From NCBI GenBank assembly GCA_001642005.1, contig LWCA01000617.1:1-21918 (forward strand): 21,918 bases of DNA, given 5' to 3'. Under the pieces are notes generated by a model that ran no database searches, was not told the origin of the DNA, and saw only the letters and a list, made by a program, of their open reading frames with translations. The position numbers and the translations under genes were made by a program. Position 1 is the first letter of the stretch; every line of letters begins with the position of its first letter. This document shows positions 18,642-21,918 of this stretch, one piece after another. The stretch is from Intoshia linei (lineage: Eukaryota; Orthonectida; Rhopaluridae).

Positions 18642-20160
18642 ATGACTGGTAACAGCGACAGAAACATATTTGAGGTAATTCGTGATATATCTGCTGGTTA
18701 ATTTTATTTTAGAGCTACTTTAATGTGTTTGACAAGTACAAATATCAAAAATTTTTTAAAAAACACAACTTTTTAATACCTTACGTGTGGAAATCAAGAT
18801 ATATAATTATTCAGAGAGAACCAAATTCGTGTCCAGTTCTATACATTTATAAAAACATCAACACTACAAATCTAGGTAATTTTAGATTAAAATGTATTAT
18901 TTTTATTTATAGTTGAACAATTTGATATTACCAGTAATGTTACTTTTCGGAAGCGTAAAATAAACTCTAAATATTTTGTTCTGGATGTTTGTTTCCTCCA
19001 ATCTAATACTATGGACACATCAAATACCGTTAGAACCCCAAAATATTCAAATGATCACGAAAATTGCCCTTCCCTTGTTTTAACAATTTTTACAACTGAC
19101 CTTCAAAAATTTCATTTACTAAATTTTTTTTTACTCGCTCAATTCCAACTAAAATCGGAAATATGCATGAACCAACGAGGTTTGTTTTATTTTAAATATT
19201 ATAAATGTTTACAGATCACCTATTTCTGGTTAGATTGCTTAAATCTGAAAATATACACCAATTGGGAATTACATCATATACTTGTTTGATGCACATTTGT
19301 GATTATGGTATCGTTTTATCTTTACAGGTATTATCTACTTTGATTTTATTATAATTTTTAATTAGCAATGCAAAAATGTAATAGGATATTGGTCTTGGAA
19401 AAGTATTGAATGTTACGAGTTTAGCGAAGAAAATCAATTTTCCTTTAGTGCAGGATATCATTCTCGAGGCTCTTGGCCATTATGTACGTATAAGTTTGAT
19501 ACCCGCCATAACAAAAATACTGAAATCTTTAAAATTTGTAATGATATAAGTAGAAATGTCAGATTAAAGGGCGTATATGAGACTACACCCATCAAGTACA
19601 CTGCAATTTTACCGTCTCAAGATAACTTTGAATCTCATTTAAGAAGAGTATCCCGAGGAATATATGACGAATTTGAACAATATTTTGGCACTCTCCGGGC
19701 CAGTCGACGAGCACAAAATACTTATGAAAATGGAGTTGGTCGTAGTAGAAGTAAAAAATCTACCCTTAGTTCTTCAAAATCTTTTTGTGTTAAAAATACT
19801 GAAAACGGATTTTCAAAGTCTCAATCACAGTCCAAATTTCGTTTTAGTAATAGATCTTGGTTGGTTGGGTCAAAACGACATAGACGACAAAATGGTTCCG
19901 ACAATGACAAAAATTCTAACCATCTTGCCAACAATTCAATTGCTGAATCTTTGATTGAAGATTCACCTAAACAGACTTATATTTTCCCAGAAATACAAAA
20001 CATTAATCCTTCAAATCTGCACAATACTTGCATAATAGAAAAACCTCCGCAAATTACAAATAATACTGTATCTATCCCTAACATTCCATTAAGACCGGTT
20101 AGAAGTAATTCTTACACATCGTTATCATCTAGTTCAGAATATCTGTCGCCAACACAGTAA
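18642..20160 (+). CDS. Dok-type docking protein (PH plus IRS-type PTB), 5 exons
   Basis: Exons: 18642-18674, 18713-18875, 18913-19179, 19215-19327, 19366-20160; 456 residues. The PH domain (about 12-150) begins with a classical YVWKSRYIIIQ strand followed by LYIYKN, then has a polar insertion (QSNTMDTSNTVRTPK region) and ends with the LTIFTTDLQKFH strand and helix. The IRS-type PTB (about 152-255) shows HLFLVRLLKSEN, GYWSWKSIECYEF and FSFSAGYHSRG; compare the FSFEAGRR type of strand in Dok proteins. The tail is Ser/Asn-rich and disordered, with Tyr sites Y312-ENG (Grb2-type YxN), Y397-IFP and Y451-LSP (YxxP, Crk/RasGAP SH2-type). Known Dok proteins are membrane-recruited adaptors phosphorylated by tyrosine kinases. 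Oddity: the Arg pair of the PTB pocket reads YHSR here. The PH-PTB order excludes FRS2; IRS itself has a much longer tail. Which Dok subgroup is unclear. Confidence 0.85.
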
Positions 20161-20440
20161 TGTATATATTAGTAAATTTGTTTATTATCTTTTTATATTT
20201 TTAATATATTCTCCATAACTTTTACAGTTATGTTTACATATTGGTAATTTTCTCGTTAAATCACTAAAAGTTCCTCCAACTTGATTTCGATGTTCTAAAT
20301 TTTTTTAATTATTTTTCAAAATTTTTAAATCTGTACGTGGGCAATGTCCTGTGTATAAAGGTATCATTCCATCGTGTTTATATATTCTGTTTGAAATTTG
20401 TTTTCTAATTAATATCAATTATAAAATACACTTTTTTTTT
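20161..20440. other. Short convergent intergenic region
   Basis: Both flanking genes end here: Dok on the plus strand, CIMIP2 on the minus strand. It must contain both 3' ends. No strong AATAAA is seen on the plus strand; tttatt at 20180-20185 would be AATAAA on the minus strand, which would make the two 3' UTRs overlap. Confidence 0.4.
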
Positions 20441-21312
20441 TTACTTAATTCCAGAGTTGATTTCATATTTATTTGGTTTGTTCTTGTTTTGATCTGAACC
20501 AAAACTTTGTAAACTTTTTTTAGAAGCTTCATGATATCTGGCTCCCAAACCTGTCTCGGTATTGTTCATTCTTGGGACATATCCCTTGTATCCAGGTATC
20601 GGAGGTTCCATTAAATTTTTTATTTGTTCTGGAAATTACTATATGATTATTCTACTAAAAAAAATTACGAGATTTTATGTTACAACTTTGATAATAGTCT
20701 AATTCATTTTTTAATTGATAGTCACTCATTTTACGGGTCATACTTTTTTTGTATGCTTCTTGTTGAGCTAGATCAATTTCTTGACGGATTTCATCTGTTT
20801 TTTCTTGATTTTTAAGAAAATTGTGTATTCCATCTTGGCATAACATTCGATATCTCTTTCCAAATAAAAATGGCATGAATGGTACATAACCGGTGTAACC
20901 AGGTATTATACCTGAAACATATTTCTTTGTTCCGGATATGTCTGGAAGCATTTCTCTCAATGTTTTTCCAATTATCGGTTTTTTGAAATCTACTGCCTTG
21001 AAATGTGGGGAATGCTAAAATTAAATAGTTACAACAGAAATCAAAATATTATATTAGATAAAGTCGTTTAAAATATAGTTATTTCATCAGCCACTAGTAT
21101 TTCACATTGTATTCTCTGTGAAACATGATTATATGTCATTACTTTCGATAAAAGATGAGTTTCCGTTGAAAATGTGTGTCCAAAATGAAATTTTTCTTGA
21201 GGACAATATCCCTGGTATCTAAAAAATAAATATTTACAAAAATGTTATTAAAATACCCCGGAATATGAGATCCCGGTTTAAGAGTATTAAATTCATTATA
21301 TTTTGTATCCAT
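20441..21312 (-). CDS. CIMIP2/FAM166-type ciliary microtubule inner protein, 4 exons
   Basis: Exons on the minus strand: 21312-21257, 21218-21143, 21014-20669, 20628-20441; about 221 residues. Three copies of the family motif PGYxGYxP are visible: IPGYQGYCPQ (17-26), IPGYTGYVPF (81-90) and IPGYKGYVPR (170-179), each followed by a Phe/Gly segment such as FHFGHTF, FLFGKRY or GLGARY. In this family such proteins coat the lumen of doublet microtubules in motile cilia and sperm flagella. Between motifs 2 and 3 lies a charged helical stretch (KNQEKTDEIRQEIDLAQQEA). Two boundaries are uncertain: exon 2 may end at 21095 instead (adds 16 residues, same phase), and the last intron could use a donor about 17 nt earlier. 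It presumably has its promoter above 21312. Confidence 0.85.
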
Positions 21313-21665
21313 TATATCGAACTAGTGTTTAAAATGTAACATAAACAAGTAACCCAATTGTAAATTTGTTTTCATTTTTTAAAAGGTGGAACTAGATTTA
21401 CTACAAAGGATATTCATTTCAATTGAATCATTAAATTCACTCTAGAAAAATTGTCCATATTGCCTCCATTCACGTGAACTCTTTTCGTCTTAGTTCAACA
21501 GTTGTAAATTTAATTTATTGACAATCTAATAATTAATTTTTATTTAGTTTATTAGTGTATATTCTATTTAAATTATTATTTTAATCATTTTGTATTTTTA
21601 ATCCAATTTTTAAGAGTTTTTGGGGTCCAAATTTTACGAGAGATTTTTTGGATTATTTTTATCAA
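21313..21665. promoter_or_regulatory. Upstream region of the CIMIP2-type gene
   Basis: About 350 bp separate the start codon on the minus strand from the dispersed repeat. There is no ORF and no RNA gene. I see no certain motif; a ciliary RFX-type X-box (inverted GTTGCC-like half sites) was looked for and not found. Confidence 0.35.
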
Positions 21666-21918
21666 AGTTTAAAAGGTTAAATTAATAAATAAAAAGAATT
21701 GATGATATTATTTCGGCATTTTATAACACTAAATTTATGTTCCATTCAATATAATAAAAGATTTTACCCTACCACGAAGTAAGCAATTTGATAGCCTAGA
21801 ACAACTTGTGCTGTTGATATATATACCATATCAAGAGATGTAAAGAGGTAGAAAGTTTGAATTAAATTGGGAAAGGTTACATTTTTCACCTAGCACAATA
21901 GCTGTCGCGAACTGTAAA
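21666..21918 (+). repeat. Dispersed repeat of about 250 bp, copy 2 (runs to window edge)
   Basis: Direct copy of 4432-4680, with a 3-bp insertion (gat near 21702) and about a dozen substitutions. It ends at the window edge with ctgtcgcgaactgta, so its right boundary cannot be judged. The sequence to its left (before about 21665) does not match the left flank of copy 1, which places the left border at the agtttaaaaaggtt / agtttaaaaagttt position. Confidence 0.85.

Overview
This is eukaryotic, animal DNA, roughly three-quarters A+T by eye. Genes are split by GT-AG introns, most of them only 34-42 nt long with T-rich ends (tttag). Four protein-coding genes can be assembled by joining exons in phase: the C-terminal part of a cell-surface Ig/fibronectin-III receptor (1-6801, +, 5' end outside the window), a complete atypical protein kinase C (9453-18335, +), a complete Dok-type PH-PTB docking protein (18642-20160, +) and a CIMIP2/FAM166-type ciliary microtubule inner protein (20441-21312, -). 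An Ig/FN3 receptor, an aPKC and a Dok adaptor together indicate a metazoan. The CIMIP2 protein implies motile cilia, which argues against myxozoans. Very short introns, extreme AT bias and divergent proteins would suit a reduced or fast-evolving lophotrochozoan such as an orthonectid, or a flatworm-like animal. That placement is inference; the window cannot settle it.

Layout: 1-39 is the end of an Ig exon, followed by a 1.8 kb intron and then 18 more exons of the receptor. One of its introns holds a 1.3 kb hAT-like non-autonomous element (3649-4969) with a perfect 8-bp target duplication. The 6802-9452 gap is non-coding and repeat-rich: a hAT-like end at 7828, a roughly 29-bp minisatellite with a 230-bp higher-order period, an inverted arm, and a 315-bp hAT-like element at 8813-9127. 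The aPKC gene has 17 exons. Its long introns carry further inverted-repeat elements (10834, 11251, 11893-12469, 12980, 16917-17588). Dok starts 306 bp after the aPKC stop on the same strand. Dok and CIMIP2 are convergent, with 280 bp between their stops. The window ends in a second copy of a roughly 250-bp dispersed repeat that also sits inside the 3649-4969 element.

Functionally, the receptor, aPKC and Dok all belong to cell-surface, polarity or tyrosine-kinase signalling, but nothing shows that they act together; eukaryotic neighbours usually do not. I found no bacterial-type operon, CRISPR array, tRNA or rRNA, and no clearly new multi-gene system. The most unusual content is the transposon and minisatellite structure in the long introns and the strongly two-class intron sizes.
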